Of a stretch of 37,431 bases of DNA, positions 8,167 to 16,405 are shown piece after piece. How positions within the stretch are numbered: position 1 is the first letter of the stretch; every line of letters starts with the position of its first letter. This DNA is from Psychromonas sp. (GTDB taxonomy: Bacteria; Pseudomonadota; Gammaproteobacteria; Enterobacterales; Psychromonadaceae): positions 1-37,431 of the forward strand of contig JABXKR010000134.1 in NCBI GenBank assembly GCA_013619145.1, given 5' to 3'. The translations under genes were made by a program, and so were the position numbers. The notes below the pieces were generated by a model, which was given only the letters and a program-made list of their open reading frames with translations, was not told where the DNA came from and searched no databases.

Positions 8167-8360
8167 AATATATTGAGGCGCTTAAATATTTTAGATAGCA
8201 ATAATAGCAATACTTTATAGCAATCGCATTAAGTAATATACACACTAGCGGCTCTAGGGAGCAATTCCAGGCATGCCATTGCAACATCCAATAGAAATCC
8301 AGAAGCACCTTACAGCTTGCTTTCAAAGAGCTGGTTAATTGGTCTTTAAAAAAAACGCAA
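8167..8360. other. Gene-free spacer between lrgA and the tRNA cluster
   Basis: I see no ORF and no convincing regulatory motif here. The stretch is AT-rich with scattered short palindromes, for example around GGCATGCC, and presumably carries the lrgA promoter on the minus strand. Confidence 0.4.
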
Positions 8361-8392
8361 AAAAAAACCTAGACTTAACAAGTCTAGGTTTT
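8361..8392 (-). terminator. Intrinsic terminator of the tRNA-Asn cluster
   Basis: On the minus strand AACCTAGACTT pairs with AAGTCTAGGTT around a short loop and is followed by a long T run. It lies 5 bp beyond the encoded CCA end of the last tRNA. Confidence 0.9.
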
Positions 8393-8397
8393 GGATG

Positions 8398-8473
8398 TGG
8401 CTCCTCTTGCTGGGCTTGAACCAGCGACACACGGATTAACAGTCCGTTGCTCTACCAACTGAGCTAAAGAGGA
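8398..8473 (-). tRNA. tRNA-Asn (GTT), copy 2 in transcription order
   Basis: The minus strand reads TCCTCTTTAGCTCAGTTGGT...CGGACTGTTAATCCG...GGTTCAAGCCC...AAGAGGAGCCA. This gives a full 76-nt cloverleaf with 7-bp acceptor stem TCCTCTT/AAGAGGA, anticodon GTT, a normal T arm, and an encoded CCA. It is identical in its mature sequence to the copy at 8650-8725. The terminator follows immediately. Confidence 0.97.
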
Positions 8474-8513
8474 ATTATTCTTTTCTAAATTTTATTCTTT
8501 TATGATTGTTCCG

Positions 8514-8564
8514 TATCACGGATTATCATTCATTCCCGTACTCTACTAATTGAGCTAAAGAGAA
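8514..8564 (-). pseudogene. Degenerate tRNA-Asn fragment
   Basis: The minus strand begins TTCTCTTTAGCTCAATTAGTAG, matching the 5' acceptor strand and D arm of the intact tRNA-Asn. It continues into an anticodon-arm-like stretch ending ATAATCCGTGATACGG. The anticodon stem is broken and the T arm and 3' acceptor strand are missing. It lies between the two intact copies. Confidence 0.75.
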
Positions 8565-8649
8565 GTTCTTATTTTAAAAATATTTATAGTGCTTTCACAC
8601 TTTTCAATCTCGACTTATCTAATAGAAAAAAGTCAAGACTGAAAGAAAG

Positions 8650-8725
8650 TGGCTCCTCTTGCTGGGCTTGAACCAGCGACACACGGATTAACAGTCCGTT
8701 GCTCTACCAACTGAGCTAAAGAGGA
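8650..8725 (-). tRNA. tRNA-Asn (GTT), copy 1 in transcription order
   Basis: This copy has the same 76-nt sequence as 8398-8473, with anticodon GTT, intact D, anticodon and T arms, and encoded CCA. Two identical copies suggest recent duplication or gene conversion. Confidence 0.97.
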
Positions 8726-8750
8726 ATTGTTCTTTTACTGTTAATCCGCG

Positions 8751-8799
8751 TAATGGATTAACAGAGCCTCTACTGCTCTACAAACTGAGCTAAAGAGGA
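8751..8799 (-). pseudogene. Degenerate tRNA-Asn fragment upstream of copy 1
   Basis: The minus strand starts TCCTCTTTAGCTCAGTTTGT and includes CTGTTAATCC, the anticodon loop with GTT. The anticodon stem no longer pairs properly and no T arm or acceptor 3' strand follows. Like the fragment at 8514-8564 it keeps the 5' half only. 8800-9016 contains no gene that I can see. Confidence 0.75.
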
Positions 8800-9016
8800 A
8801 TTGTCATTTATTTTTCTTGCCGGCTAAACAAGCTAAAAGAAAAATATATTTAACACTTAATTTAATACAGAAGTGTTGAAGACGGGCGCAGTATATTTTT
8901 TGCATTTCTTTCTGTCAACAAAAAAGGCGTATAAAATAATTGGTTGCTGATAATTCAAGCAACCAATCACAAAAGAGCACGTTTTTGATTTATTTAAAGA
9001 GTAGATTCAAGGTTTT

Positions 9017-9730
9017 CTAAATATTCCATTGAATATTTTTTTGTAATTTTAAATGCATTTTTTCAAGTGGCTCATCTTTTTCTCCGACAATAACCACATT
9101 GGCATTACCCATTTTTTCAGTTAGTCCTTTTAAATGCTGATTATTAAAAACTGGCGTTTCAATAAATCCAGCATCATCAGGTACAACAAAGACCGTAATA
9201 CGCCCTTTTTCTCCCTGCATAATCATATGCAAGGCGGGAGTTCCTTCAAAACTACAGTAATTTACAAAAAATACATTCCCCAAATCGCCCTGCACCTTAC
9301 CTCCGTAACTTGCAAGCTTGGCATTAACCGCTGTTCGGCTAGCTTGCTCATCTATTTTGGCAGTAAAATAATATTCTTGTTGCACATGTTGCATTGCAAC
9401 CGTGCCAATATCTAATGGCAAAGAATTAAGATTATTTAACAGTGGTAAACTAATACCGATAATAAATGCAATTGAAGCTGCGATCGCCATATGCCAGCGA
9501 TTATTTAGTGTTTTTTTATTCTCAACTGCAAAGCTTTGCTCTAGTAGTATTTTTTCTGCTAAATCTTCTGGTAAGTCCACTTTTAATACCGACTGCAGAT
9601 CTAAATCAAACTGCTTAGCTTCATTTACCAGTGCTTTATCCTGCTCAGCCTCAGCCTGCCTTTGCAAAAAATCATCACCTTTATCATTCGGTGTCGCAAT
9701 TGCAGTATGACGAAATAAGATATCATCCAT
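9017..9730 (-). CDS. DUF3379 membrane protein, putative anti-sigma partner
   Basis: This protein of about 237 residues has a cytoplasmic N-terminal region rich in charged residues (about 1-75) and one membrane segment near HMAIAASIAFIIGISLPLL. The rest is a periplasmic domain with LASYGGKVQGDLGNVFFVNYC and HMIMQGEKGRITVFVVPD. This matches DUF3379 proteins that accompany ECF sigma factors in Vibrio and Shewanella. The single-pass topology fits an anti-sigma factor, which is inference. I start it at ATG 9730, with GGGGAAG upstream and an 8-bp overlap (ATGGATGA) with the sigma gene. The ORF track begins four codons earlier. Confidence 0.82.
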   Translation of the reverse strand: MDDILFRHTAIATPNDKGDDFLQRQAEAEQDKALVNEAKQFDLDLQSVLKVDLPEDLAEKILLEQSFAVENKKTLNNRWHMAIAASIAFIIGISLPLLNNLNSLPLDIGTVAMQHVQQEYYFTAKIDEQASRTAVNAKLASYGGKVQGDLGNVFFVNYCSFEGTPALHMIMQGEKGRITVFVVPDDAGFIETPVFNNQHLKGLTEKMGNANVVIVGEKDEPLEKMHLKLQKNIQWNI

Positions 9731-10289
9731 GTGCTTCCCCATTTTCTTTAGTGACGGATGTCAATGATGACTTCAATAAGTTCTTTGCCCTAAAAAGACG
9801 TGTTAATACGGTGTTTTTATTTAAATCTAACTGTATTGCAATCTCTTCGGCTGTGAAACCGGCAATAAGCTGCATCAATAACGGCTCTTTATATTCACTT
9901 GGCAAAGCCGATATTTTTCGTCTTAAAAACTCATTTTCCATCTCTTTGCTTGAATCGTATTGCCCCGCAACTTCATGATCATCAATATCAACCATAGGTA
10001 ATTGTTTTCGTTCAAAGCGCCGTGCATTTTCACGGCGCAATATAGTAAACAACCAACCTTTGGCTGATTTATCATCTAATAAACTGTCCAGGCTTTTCCA
10101 TGCTCTTAAACAAGTTTCTTGCACTAAATCCTGGGCAATATCCGGATCATGGCAAATCCAATATGCATAACGATAAAGATCAGGACTATAGACATGGACA
10201 AGTGCTTCATAACGTTTCTGTTTTCTGTTCATATCTAAAAAGACCGTTGACTCAGCATTTTTATTTCGTTTGCGAGTGAATAAATTCAT
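9723..10289 (-). CDS. ECF-type RNA polymerase sigma factor
   Basis: This 188-residue sigma-70 family protein lacks regions 1 and 3. Region 2 is visible as YSPDLYRYAYWICHDPDIAQDLVQETCLRAWKSL (about 34-68). Region 4 is ALPSEYKEPLLMQLIAGFTAEEIAIQLDLNKNTVLTRLFRAK (about 128-169) and holds the helix-turn-helix for the -35 element. The ATG has a near-perfect AAAGGAG site. It overlaps the DUF3379 gene by 8 bp, so sigma and presumed regulator are translationally coupled. The signal it responds to cannot be read from the sequence. Confidence 0.92.
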   Translation of the reverse strand: MNLFTRKRNKNAESTVFLDMNRKQKRYEALVHVYSPDLYRYAYWICHDPDIAQDLVQETCLRAWKSLDSLLDDKSAKGWLFTILRRENARRFERKQLPMVDIDDHEVAGQYDSSKEMENEFLRRKISALPSEYKEPLLMQLIAGFTAEEIAIQLDLNKNTVLTRLFRAKNLLKSSLTSVTKENGEAHG

Positions 10290-10564
10290 TTATCTCCTTT
10301 CCCTTGAAAATCTCACATTTTTGATTTAATGATAATAAAGCAATTTAAAGAGTAACCAATAGAAAACAAGCAACAATTTGAATTGTTGCTAATAAATCAG
10401 CCTGATTTAATAATACGAGTAATTTATTGCTTATTTGCGTTATTTCAACGAAAACAACAAACCTTTAAGTTTGATAAATGACAGAGAGCGCTTCCATGCT
10501 CAGTTTGCAGGCGTTTGCAAAGTCGACTAATTGCCGACTTCACAATTCTTGATAGAGGTTTTTT

Positions 10565-11767
10565 TTAATATCCTAACTGCTCTAGATGCCAGTGATTAAA
10601 ACGCGGCATTAGCATCATCAATAACAAACTTATTGCTAAACCGCCCATCAGTACTATCACCGCGTAGGGTGCGCTTAAGCCTGTCTGCTGGATCAGGCCG
10701 GCAAGCAGCGCGGCGCCGCTCATCTGAATACAGCCGAGCATTGCTGAAGCCGTACCGGCGCGCTCGCCAAATGCAGACAGTGCCATACTGGTGGCCGGTC
10801 CAAGCAATAGTGCAAAACCGATACATAGCAGCATCATAGGTAACATAAAGCTAAATGCGGCCGGCAAACCGTTGCCCGGTCCCCATTGCTGGGCAACGAG
10901 CTGCAGTATCGCTGAAGCGACTAGTGTGGATAAGGCAATGATAACCGTAGGGCGATTACCAAATCGTTTAATCACCATAGGTGCGCAGAAGCAGGCGACA
11001 ATATTAACCGCCGCATTCAGGCCGAATAAGGCGCTGAAGCCCAGTTCAGAAACGCCTAGGTGTCTTATCAGCCAATCAGGCGCATAAGATACGTAGGTTA
11101 AAATAGATGCCATGCCGGCCATGCAGGCAAAAGCATAGAACATAAAATGCGGCTCCCGCAGAACTGGTTTAAAGCGTTCCCAATGATACAGGCGCCCGCT
11201 GGTATCGGTATTTTCCGGGCGTGTTTCAGGAAGCCTGTATAATACGAACAGCAGTACAAATATCGCAAACAGGGCCATAAATATAAAAGTTGCACGCCAG
11301 CCGAACTGCAGCGCAAGTAATCCGCCTAAGGTCGGAGCCAGCGCCGGAATAACGCAGATAACCCCATTCAGATAACTGTAATAATGCGCGCTTTGCTGGC
11401 TGTTGAAACTGTCACGCACCGCACTGAATACCACAATAGAAGTCGCACAGGCGGCAATCCCCTGCAGTACTCGTGCTATTTGTAACCATTCAAACTCCAC
11501 CGCCATAGCGCCTAGTAAGCTACTAAGGCCATAAAATACGATACCGGCAATGGCGATCGGACGGCGTCCAAAACGATCCGCAAGCGGGCCAATCAATATT
11601 TGCCCGATTCCCATCGCAAATAAAAACAGTACTAAAGTAGACTGTACTTCACTGGATGAAACATTAAATTCAGTAGCCATAACAGGCATAGAAGGTAAAT
11701 AGATATCAATAGCAAGGGGGCTTAAAACCACCATAGCCATCAGTACAGGTAATATATTTCGGCGCAT
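10565..11767 (-). CDS. Bcr/CflA family MFS drug exporter
   Basis: This 400-residue, 12-helix major facilitator belongs to the 14-proton-coupled drug exporter group related to Bcr (bicyclomycin resistance). Diagnostic stretches are SPLAIDIYLPSMPVMATEF after helix 1, the MFS motif A GPLADRFGRRPI, and RVLQGIAACATSIVVFSAVRD (motif C region begins thereafter). It is divergent from a LysR regulator 125 bp away, which probably controls it. Base composition is visibly GC-richer than the flanking genes (many GCG, CCG and GGC codons), so this pair may have been acquired. Confidence 0.9.
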   Translation of the reverse strand: MRRNILPVLMAMVVLSPLAIDIYLPSMPVMATEFNVSSSEVQSTLVLFLFAMGIGQILIGPLADRFGRRPIAIAGIVFYGLSSLLGAMAVEFEWLQIARVLQGIAACATSIVVFSAVRDSFNSQQSAHYYSYLNGVICVIPALAPTLGGLLALQFGWRATFIFMALFAIFVLLFVLYRLPETRPENTDTSGRLYHWERFKPVLREPHFMFYAFACMAGMASILTYVSYAPDWLIRHLGVSELGFSALFGLNAAVNIVACFCAPMVIKRFGNRPTVIIALSTLVASAILQLVAQQWGPGNGLPAAFSFMLPMMLLCIGFALLLGPATSMALSAFGERAGTASAMLGCIQMSGAALLAGLIQQTGLSAPYAVIVLMGGLAISLLLMMLMPRFNHWHLEQLGY

Positions 11768-11892
11768 TACTTTCCTCGACTTAGATAATGATAACCAAAA
11801 CCTTAGGTTATCGAACAGATGCAGTTTACGCAGTATGAGATATGAATCATAATGGCATAATTTCCAAACTTAATTTCCTTTAAGGAATATCT

Positions 11893-12864
11893 ATGAATCT
11901 TGATAATCTTGCCAGAGTTGATCTTAATCTATTAGTTATCCTGCAAATATTACTCGAAGAAGAGAGTGTTACCCGAGCAGCCAGTCGCCTGCATCTCAGC
12001 CAGTCAGCATTGAGTAAGAGTCTTAACCGACTTCGCGATACCCTGGATGATCCGCTTTTTTTACGCAGTGCTCATGGTCTAAAGCCCACCTCACATGCCT
12101 TGCAGTTAAAATTGCAGCTGCCGGCTCTTTTACAGGGTTTATATCAAGTTACCCTGCCACCGGGCTTTACCCCCGCGACCAGCCATCGCCAATTCTCTTT
12201 TGCGATGGTAGAAAGTGCCTATGAAACCTCACTGCCCTCTTATATTGGCCCGCTGCTCAGCCAGGCGCCGCAAATAACCTTAGATATTTATGACTGGACA
12301 GGAAAATCGATGCAGGATCTGCAACAGGGACAAGTTGATTTCGGCATTACCGCTCGGGATCTTCATCCCATATCTGATTACAGACTTAATAATCTTCCCG
12401 AAGGTATTATGCAAACTACCCTGTTTACCGATCAGCAGATCTGTTTAGTACGCAAAAATCACCCGGTGCTTGCCACACTAAAGAACGGCAGTTGGAATTT
12501 AGATACGTATCTGCAGATGTCGCATGTACAAGTGCGTTGTGAAGGTAATGATTGGTGGGCATTAGATTACCTTTTAGCAGAATCAGGTAAACATCGCCGT
12601 ATTAGCAGCACCCTGCCAGATTTCTACGGTGCCACCAGCGTCTGTGCAAACAGCGATCTTATTTTCACCCTGCCATCCGGTTTTGTAGCGCATGCCCAGA
12701 AACTCTATCCGTTAGTACAGTTGCCTCTGCCGATTGAGTTTTCACCACTCGCTTATGTGCTGTTATGGCACAAACGCAATAACGATGAACCTGGACATAA
12801 ATGGATCCGGGATACCATCTGTGAAAGCGTAGCAAAAGCAATACAAGCGCCTAGCAGTAAATAG
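11893..12864 (+). CDS. LysR-type transcriptional regulator
   Basis: This 323-residue protein has the N-terminal winged HTH of LysR proteins: LNLLVILQILLEEESVTRAASRLHLSQSALSKSLNRLRD, followed by DPLFLRSAHGLKPT. The C-terminal two thirds form the substrate-binding-like effector domain, including DFGITARDLHP. The position divergent from the Bcr-type exporter suggests autoregulation and control of that gene from the shared 125-bp spacer; the inducer is unknown. It shares the raised GC content of its neighbour. A palindromic repeat element begins 4 bp after its stop. Confidence 0.92.
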   Translation: MNLDNLARVDLNLLVILQILLEEESVTRAASRLHLSQSALSKSLNRLRDTLDDPLFLRSAHGLKPTSHALQLKLQLPALLQGLYQVTLPPGFTPATSHRQFSFAMVESAYETSLPSYIGPLLSQAPQITLDIYDWTGKSMQDLQQGQVDFGITARDLHPISDYRLNNLPEGIMQTTLFTDQQICLVRKNHPVLATLKNGSWNLDTYLQMSHVQVRCEGNDWWALDYLLAESGKHRRISSTLPDFYGATSVCANSDLIFTLPSGFVAHAQKLYPLVQLPLPIEFSPLAYVLLWHKRNNDEPGHKWIRDTICESVAKAIQAPSSK

Positions 12865-12868
12865 GAGT

Positions 12869-13031
12869 GATACCAAATCCACTAATTATCTATTCATTTA
12901 CGCTTGTTAAAATGAATGCTAGCTTCGTTATTGATTTTGCAATTAGAACAACTAGTTACTGCAATCAATGCCTTGCTTTCATCCATTTTTCTTGCGCCTA
13001 AATAGATCATCTAATTAGTGGAATTGGTATG
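12869..13031. repeat. 163-bp palindromic MITE-like element (ATACCAA...TTGGTAT)
   Basis: The left end GATACCAAATCCACTAATTA and the complement of the right end CATACCAATTCCACTAATTA are nearly identical. Similarity continues inward for about 55 bp with small gaps (CTATT, AAAATG, ATG..AGC blocks). The whole element can fold into one long imperfect hairpin. It carries no ORF. The remaining bases 13032-13249 hold no recognised feature apart from the presumed promoter of the next gene. Confidence 0.75.
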
Positions 13032-13249
13032 AATAGCGAGTTATATGCAGCAAAGAAAATAGACGATCCAATTCATTTATTGAACAATATTTTCTTTTTC
13101 TCCAAGTAATTACCTATAACCCTTGTGCTTACTGGCTTTTTTCTACCTTGCCCTCTACAATGCGCGACAATTTTCATTCCAATATTTGTAAATAGAATTA
13201 TCGACCGTTCTGTTTCTAGACAAATATTCTTATTTAGACGAATAACGCC

Positions 13250-14275
13250 ATGAGTAATTTAAAAAAGACACGTATACGACATGCTAAAGGCCCTTTTGCT
13301 ATGACTGTGGTATACAGCTTTACTGGTGCAGCTATTTTAGCTTCAATTATATTTTCTCTACTTCTCTTTCTCTCCATTGACGATGATCCCTGGATGAAGG
13401 TGCTATTTGGCGCTTTGGCTGTGATTTTTGAGTTAGGCAAGTTTTTTGCGTGGTATGAGTTTGGTGAGCGCGTTGCCAGACGCAATTTAACGGCGGCCTT
13501 TTCAGCGTTTACGTTTTATTCTATTTTAGCTGCCATCTCGATTGGAGGCAGTGTCGGTGGTATCAATAGTGCAACTAATACAGCGCAACGACATGTGGAT
13601 ATCCAACAAAGCAAGATTACTGCATTTGACTTGCAGATTACTGCGATAGAGAAACAGATTGATTTAAACAATGTTGCTGCCGAAAAATATATTGAACTTA
13701 ATCGTATCGCTACCGGGGTTGCGCGTATTCAAAAAGAGAACGCGTTACTTAGACAGCAACAGGTTGAGCTAGCAGTACAAAGAGACAGTTTACCCGTTGC
13801 CACTCAAGGCTCTGTCTTCGGGCTTATTGGTAGCTTAGCTGATGGGCTTAATATTAATGCAGCGGAAGCTCAGCTTGGCCTGGTAGTCTTTTTATCCGTA
13901 TTACTGGATCTGTTCGCCGCTTTTTTTGTCGGTTTAATCGGTGAAGAGATTAGATTTACGCGAACCATGGCAAGCAGAATAAAACAAGCTGAGTTGCTTA
14001 CGAATAATGCTAACAGTGCAAAACAGCCAATTGAACTTGAGGTTAACGATATTCCAGAGGAAGTCGAGATGGGCATCACTCGCCCCGAAATTCTCTTTCA
14101 AAAAGCACTTGATATATTACATAAAGGTGATGTTCGCTGCAGCAAAAAAGCAATTGCAAATAAGCTTAATATTAGTGGCGAAGAAGTTGACACGATATTT
14201 TTTGGTTTACTGGAAAAAGGCTTAGTCACCCAAAAACCAAACCGCCATTTCAGCTGGCAGGGTGCAGCCGCCTGA
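13250..14275 (+). CDS. Unrecognised four-helix membrane protein with C-terminal winged-helix-like domain
   Basis: I do not recognise this 341-residue protein. Three membrane segments lie near the N terminus (about 19-42, 48-70, 82-102). A coiled-coil-like stretch (about 115-180, IQQSKITAFDLQITAIEKQI and QKENALLRQQQVELAVQRD) comes next, then a fourth membrane segment (about 208-231). The cytosolic tail (about 275-335) includes KKAIANKLNISGEEVDTIFFGLLEKGLVTQ, which reads like a winged helix-turn-helix with a wing at KPNRHFSW. A membrane-anchored DNA-binding regulator is possible, but this is inference. The ATG lacks a good ribosome binding site. A 3' scrap of a second copy lies at 23233-23307. 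Confidence 0.75.
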   Translation: MSNLKKTRIRHAKGPFAMTVVYSFTGAAILASIIFSLLLFLSIDDDPWMKVLFGALAVIFELGKFFAWYEFGERVARRNLTAAFSAFTFYSILAAISIGGSVGGINSATNTAQRHVDIQQSKITAFDLQITAIEKQIDLNNVAAEKYIELNRIATGVARIQKENALLRQQQVELAVQRDSLPVATQGSVFGLIGSLADGLNINAAEAQLGLVVFLSVLLDLFAAFFVGLIGEEIRFTRTMASRIKQAELLTNNANSAKQPIELEVNDIPEEVEMGITRPEILFQKALDILHKGDVRCSKKAIANKLNISGEEVDTIFFGLLEKGLVTQKPNRHFSWQGAAA

Positions 14276-14395
14276 TAATAAAAAGCCGTGCACAATCGGC
14301 TTAAGCAGAACATTTCTGTTCCAAGGCAAAATACAGCAGGCTATTATTGCTTCTCTGAATGAGATGTTACACTTGGAAATTATCCCAGGTTATGA

Positions 14396-15151
14396 TTATT
14401 CCAACGCGCGCTTCAACCCGGCAACGTATTCAGGATACAGCGAAATATCGTTATGATCGGCTCCGCTGACTAGAGTAGAGTCGATCAGTTGATCTGAGAA
14501 CTCTGCAATTAACCGCTCGCTTCTTGCCCGGGGGATCACCCGATCGTTTTCCGCAATAAAGATATAGGTTTTCGCGCTAATGTTTTTCACCCGCTTTATT
14601 GACTGGAACTTATCTTTAATAAGCAGAGATACCGGAAACATCCAATAGACACTTTTAGCGACATTTAAGATGCTGTCATAAGGGGTGACCAGTATTAGTT
14701 TTTCCACCAGCCGGTTAACCGCCACATAGGTGGCAACGCCGGAGCCAAGACTCCTGCCCATTAAAGATATCTGCTGATGGTTAACTTTTACCCGATCAAA
14801 AATATGCAGAGCATCGTGATAGAGATGCGCTTCGCTGGGATCACCGGTACTGTTACCATAGCCCCGATAAGGAATTAAATACACGCTATAATCCGGCAAT
14901 ACTCTCTTAAAAAAAGCAATATTGTTTTCGATACTTTCGGCATTGCCGCCATAATAGATTAACGCCTTAGCACTCCCCTCATTGACCACCCAGCCGCTTA
15001 ACTGCTCGCCATCCGTATTAAACTGGATTTCAGTCACACCACTGATTACAGCTGGCGGTTGTGGAAAATATAAAAACTTACGCTGCATAATAAACAGCAC
15101 GAGGCACAAGCCAATATAGAACAACACTATTTTAATCATGGCATTTTTCAT
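14396..15151 (-). CDS. Alpha/beta hydrolase, membrane-anchored (YfhR/BEM46-like)
   Basis: This 251-residue serine hydrolase has an N-terminal membrane anchor (about residues 5-21) followed by RKFLYFPQPP, as in YfhR/BEM46-type proteins. The catalytic triad is visible: nucleophile S134 in GRSLGSG, acid D203 in AENDRV, and H233 in GADHND. YRGYGNSTGDPSE is the oxyanion-side loop typical of the group. The physiological substrate is unknown. Its start codon overlaps the end of the DUF2784 gene by 4 bp (ATGA), so the two are one operon. GC content is higher than the window average. Confidence 0.85.
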   Translation of the reverse strand: MKNAMIKIVLFYIGLCLVLFIMQRKFLYFPQPPAVISGVTEIQFNTDGEQLSGWVVNEGSAKALIYYGGNAESIENNIAFFKRVLPDYSVYLIPYRGYGNSTGDPSEAHLYHDALHIFDRVKVNHQQISLMGRSLGSGVATYVAVNRLVEKLILVTPYDSILNVAKSVYWMFPVSLLIKDKFQSIKRVKNISAKTYIFIAENDRVIPRARSERLIAEFSDQLIDSTLVSGADHNDISLYPEYVAGLKRALE

Positions 15152-15531
15152 CCTCGTTTCCTACTCTGCTTAGTCATACGTTTATAATAGACAAAAGAAT
15201 AGATGCCGATATTAATTACCACGACAAATATGCCAATTACAATCTGCATATTGAGGGTTAAATTGACCGGGTAAATGACAGGGATTAGATAGTGACTGAC
15301 AAATCCTCCCGTATAGCCCTCACTCCCGGCAAGACTCCTAAACTGATTTTCCAGCGGGGTCAATGGACAGATCCAGCCCTTAAAACTGATCAGCGCTGCC
15401 CAGATAGCGGCGGGGAGATGAACAAAAAACAGAGAGCCGCGCCAGATCAGCAATAGCCCGCCCAAGAGAGCAAAAATAATAAACAGCAGGTGTACTATCA
15501 GCACTAAATCCGCCAGTATTAGGTAAATCAT
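15148..15531 (-). CDS. DUF2784 membrane protein
   Basis: This small inner-membrane protein of 127 residues starts at ATG 15531; the ORF-track GTG at 15555 adds eight residues. Segments LADLVLIVHLLFIIFALLGGLLL, FVHLPAAIWAALISFKGWICPLTPLE and a C-terminal helix near IVIGIFVVVINIGIYS match DUF2784. The CPLTPLEN stretch after the second helix is its most conserved feature. The function is unknown. It overlaps the downstream hydrolase by 4 bp. Confidence 0.82.
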   Translation of the reverse strand: MIYLILADLVLIVHLLFIIFALLGGLLLIWRGSLFFVHLPAAIWAALISFKGWICPLTPLENQFRSLAGSEGYTGGFVSHYLIPVIYPVNLTLNMQIVIGIFVVVINIGIYSFVYYKRMTKQSRKRG

Positions 15532-15757
15532 TCTCTTTACCCCACTTATCAGCACCCATACCTGATATTAAGAATTGCATACCTGCAACTTAAAGACTCA
15601 GAAATCAGCATCTTGAAATAGTTTGGCTATACATTCTGCAATCAAGATTGCAAGCAAACGCCAAGCTTTATACAACTATGGCTGAGGCATGCAATCTATG
15701 CCAATTAATACACATCATCTTGGCACTTAACATTAAAGTTTTTTATCGTCTATCAAG

Positions 15758-16405
15758 CTAACAGTTAGTTATTGCCTTTTTAATAAATACCGCCAGTGTA
15801 TCCATTGCCCGCTGTAAATGGGCTTGCTGGGTAAATCCGCTCTTTACTCTAGGTTTAAGGTCGTGGTTACCATCTTCAAGCCATAACCATTCAATATTGG
15901 CAGGCAGGCCATAACTATCAACCTCCTCTTTATTTCCCATGGTATCTCGCTCACCTTGAATAATTAAGAGATCCTGCTTAATTAATGGAAAATGTTCAGT
16001 GCGCAATTTTTCCGGCTTACCAGTTGGGTGAAACGGGAAACCTAAGCAGGCAACGCCTTTAATAAGACTATCATCTGCAATCACTTTTTCACTGGATAAC
16101 TGCGCTGCCACTAAACTTGCGATACGCCCTCCCATAGACTTACCGCCAATCACCATAGGTTGCTCTATGCCGGCAATCAGCGCTGCATATTGCACAATTA
16201 ACTTAGGCGCCCGCTCCGGTGGTCGACGCGTGCCGTTATCAATACGTTGCTGCATATAGGGGAAATTAAAACGGGCCACGCGAATCCCCCGCAAAGCCAG
16301 CCCTTGCGCGATGCTTTCCATAAAAACGGAATCAGCGCCCGCGCCTGCACCATGTGCAAAAACAAATAAAGGCCCGTCAACGGGACCGTTGTAGATTATT
16401 TTCAT
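15758..16405 (-). CDS. Alpha/beta hydrolase of the KANL3/Tex30-like family
   Basis: This 215-residue protein begins with FVFAHGAGAGADSVFM and continues through ARFNFPYMQQR. The serine nucleophile is S90 in VIGGKSMGGRIAS. CLGFPFHPTGKPEKLRTEHF, IIQGERDTMG (acid D154) and EDGNHDLKPR (H181) complete the fold. These are the landmarks of the bacterial branch of the Tex30/KANL3 hydrolase-like family. The substrate is unknown and there is no signal peptide. The 226 bp before the DUF2784 gene contain a half copy of a TATAnCCAA-type repeat (15608-15631), so it is probably an independent transcription unit. Confidence 0.85.
   Translation of the reverse strand: MKIIYNGPVDGPLFVFAHGAGAGADSVFMESIAQGLALRGIRVARFNFPYMQQRIDNGTRRPPERAPKLIVQYAALIAGIEQPMVIGGKSMGGRIASLVAAQLSSEKVIADDSLIKGVACLGFPFHPTGKPEKLRTEHFPLIKQDLLIIQGERDTMGNKEEVDSYGLPANIEWLWLEDGNHDLKPRVKSGFTQQAHLQRAMDTLAVFIKKAITNC

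Noticed and set aside
8398-8799. CRISPR-like or satellite repeat, suggested by the repeated blocks
   Set aside because: The repeated blocks are tRNA-Asn genes and tRNA fragments with clear cloverleaf elements; spacing and sequence do not fit CRISPR. No CRISPR array was seen anywhere in the window.
8514-8799. tRNA fragments as attachment-site duplications of an integrative element
   Set aside because: They retain the 5' half of the tRNA, whereas integrase crossovers normally duplicate the 3' half, and no integrase or island lies next to them.
10596-11316. Several ORFs inside the Bcr-type gene (10596-10826, 10633-10839, 10791-11087, 11098-11316)
   Set aside because: They are shadows of the strongly supported exporter gene in other frames, common in its GC-richer sequence.
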